Source: Panax quinquefolius
Taxonomy: Eukaryota > Streptophyta > Magnoliopsida > Apiales > Araliaceae
Direction of reading: 5' to 3'
DNA length: 64,000 nucleotides
Assembly (NCBI GenBank): GCA_020205615.1
Contig: CM035170.1
Span: forward strand, 8,302,311 to 8,366,310
Each line of letters starts with the position of its first letter. The stretch's first letter is position 1. Made by a program: the position numbers and the translations under genes. The notes beneath the pieces are model-generated. The model did not search any database, was not told the DNA's origin, and was given only the letters and a program-made list of their open reading frames with translations. This document shows positions 62,428 to 64,000 of the stretch, piece by piece.

Positions 62428-64000
62428 TGTGACGCCCCCAAAATTAGGTATACATCACCCATCTTGAGTCGCCACTTACATGGTACAGAATTTAAATACA
62501 ACTTATTAACATAACTGTAGGTATAATATCTACATAAATCGTGAGTTTAAATACAAATATCATCTACTAGATATTATACAAACTCAAACAAAAAGTCCTC
62601 ATTACGATTATTATCACACTATTTTACGTAATAGTGAGGACTACTAATGCTATCTTCGGGACCATCACTGCTTTCCCCAGACTCGTCCCAAATATATTAT
62701 CATTTCACGAAGAGAACAAAGTGAAAGAAAGGGTGAGCTCAACTAGCCCAAGAAGAAATATTATGACTAAGATAATGCGAATAAATTATCAATAATCTTC
62801 AATAATGTTAAACCGATAAAATACAATAGATAACCAGTTTAATCTGCAGTGAATATCTAATCCATTAAAAGAGTCAAGTAGAAAATAAAGTCTACTATCT
62901 TTTAGGTTTTAAAAGGTTTTCATCATCATTATATAGCCGAGACTCGGCTTTAATAAATATTCCACATCATCGAATCACCCCTCGCATCACTACTACCAAG
63001 GATATTCTTTAGTATCACGACCACAATTATTCATGCACTACGGGCCAAGAATATTTGTGTATTCATTAATGGTCATGATCATGCCAACAATCGTCCATCA
63101 ATGCACTACTGGCCAATCGAGGATTTTTTATCACATCATTTGTAACATTACGGTCAAGATTACACCGAATAGTCTCTGGTCATAATCATACCAAGTCCAT
63201 CTATGCACTACAAAGCCACGTATGACTTTCAAAAAATATAAACATGAGGATGATGACAATGATATAAGAATTCAATAAAACAAGTTCAAGAATTATTTTA
63301 TCCGAGAATTATTAACGTCCAAATTGTCAACATGATCTTTTTTTGTAGAGTAAAATTCGGGAATGATCGTAAGAATATTTCCATGAAAGATCTTTGGATG
63401 AAACGCAAATATCAAGGATATTCTACTAATTTCATGGAGTATAGAAGTCAAAGTTTTAACCAATCGGGTATAATAAAGAATGGAATAACAAAAGAAATCA
63501 CCATGCATGCGATAGACCGCATACAGACATGTGTTATTCCAATGTAATAATAAATAACGGAACCAGTGTCGTGAAATTCACACCGAGCGGATGTTCCAAC
63601 AGAATAATAAAGATGGAACCAGATCCTGTGTAAAACACACGATAGGATATTCCAATGTAATAATAAAAGGCGGAACCAGTCCGGTGTAAAACACACGAGC
63701 GAGATGTTCCAATGTAATAATAAAGAAGACGGAACCGTCCGGTGTAAAACACACGACATGTGGATGTTCCAACAGAATGATAAAGACGGAACCGTGTCCT
63801 GTAAAACACACGAACAGGATGTTCCAATGAATAATAGAAGAATGTCACCAAGTATAGGGTAAACCACTTACTTACGAAGTTATTCCAATGTAATAATAAG
63901 CAATGGAATAACAATGAGTTCTCTTCATGAATAAGAAAGAATAACACCCTTACATTTGGTAGGAGATTGAATATCGCAAAGCGATTGTAAGTAACAAAAT
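62428..64000 (-). repeat. Element I 5' LTR (partial, runs off the window)
   Basis: It starts TGTGACGCCCCC and parallels 54954-56510 of the 3' LTR. It includes the GGGTGAGCTCAACTAGCC block (62731), GCACTA..GGCCA repeats (62985-63215) and the minisatellite (63520-63910). The promoter and U3 lie beyond the edge. Confidence 0.9.
63520..63910 (-). repeat. LTR minisatellite in the I 5' LTR
   Basis: Five to six units of about 60 bases with GATGTTCCAA..AATAATAAAG and TGTAAAACACACGA. Frames of up to 139 codons over it on the minus strand are repeat translations. Confidence 0.88.

Larger units (their letters stand above)
54954..64000 (-). mobile_element. Element I: Tekay/Del-like chromovirus, minus strand, inserted in H gag
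   Basis: Minus-strand order: 5' LTR (runs off the window, 62428-64000 visible), iMet primer site (62425-62414), gag, protease, RT, RNase H, integrase, chromodomain, 3' LTR (57609-54954). The left flank reads ATAGA (54949-54953), the expected target duplication; the right copy is outside the window. It is the same family as G, with close coding similarity but more frame breaks. It is the last insertion at this site. Confidence 0.9.

Noticed and set aside
63448..63947. Frames of 77-139 codons on the minus strand over 63448-63947, and similar ones at 39900-40358, 50484-50796 and 55968-56297
   Set aside because: They follow the 60-66 base LTR minisatellite. The apparent repeat protein (HWNILSCV.. 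and similar) exists only because unit length is near a multiple of three, and the frames change between copies.

Overview
This window is plant nuclear DNA, almost certainly from a dicot with a large, repeat-rich genome. The evidence is Ty3/gypsy chromoviruses with tRNA-iMet primer sites, Ty1/copia remnants, CACTA transposons, plant TTTAGGG-type repeats and captured exons that match plant eIF2-gamma and CAMTA proteins. I found no intact host gene and no functional rRNA or tRNA gene. Nearly every base can be assigned to a transposable element, a microsatellite or a decayed duplicate.

Region 1 (1-37297) is one old plus-strand chromovirus, here called element B, cut apart by later insertions. A Ty1/copia element (1-2897) interrupts its 5' LTR. 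A CACTA transposon (4111-12697, target duplication AAC) interrupts a coiled-coil ORF upstream of gag. That CACTA contains a second, unrelated CACTA (5529-7488, duplication GCA) and captured exons of eIF2-gamma and CAMTA. A 4 kb solo LTR (C, 12764-19270, duplication CGAGC) sits in the same ORF and itself holds solo LTR D (16058-18489, duplication GGTTA). B's gag and pol, with many stops, occupy 19821-24203. Its 3' LTR starts at 24352. That LTR is interrupted by E (about 25027-31623), a non-autonomous gypsy element with a tRNA-Asp-like primer site, which contains solo LTR K (28429-30658, duplication CTGTC). A further solo LTR, J (34025-37289, duplication GTGTC), lies eight bases before the end of B.

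Region 2 (37298-39510) is the locus into which B inserted. It holds a 1.13 kb tandem duplication of unknown AT-rich sequence, a dispersed repeat, a SINE-like tRNA head and an AAT microsatellite.

Region 3 (39511-64000) is built from one chromovirus family whose LTR runs TGTAAGACCCC...GGGGGCGTCACA. Element G (minus, 39511-52204) has a truncated 3' LTR holding solo LTR F (41642-44544, duplication TTTAT). Next come an AAT-rich spacer and the 5' LTR and start of gag of element H (plus, from 52671). Element I (minus, 54954 to beyond the window) is inserted into the H gag. G and I both keep gag, protease, reverse transcriptase, RNase H, integrase and a chromodomain, in the order of Tekay/Del chromoviruses, but broken by small lesions. 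Many of these lesions fall at CAG/CTG triplets, so base-calling error at methylated CHG sites has to be considered before calling the elements dead.

The observations most worth pursuing are the CACTA carrying two unrelated host gene fragments, the coiled-coil ORF in front of gag in element B, the clustering of differences at CAG/CTG, and the recurrent TACTATTCAC repeats and conserved GAGCTCACCC block in the LTR family.
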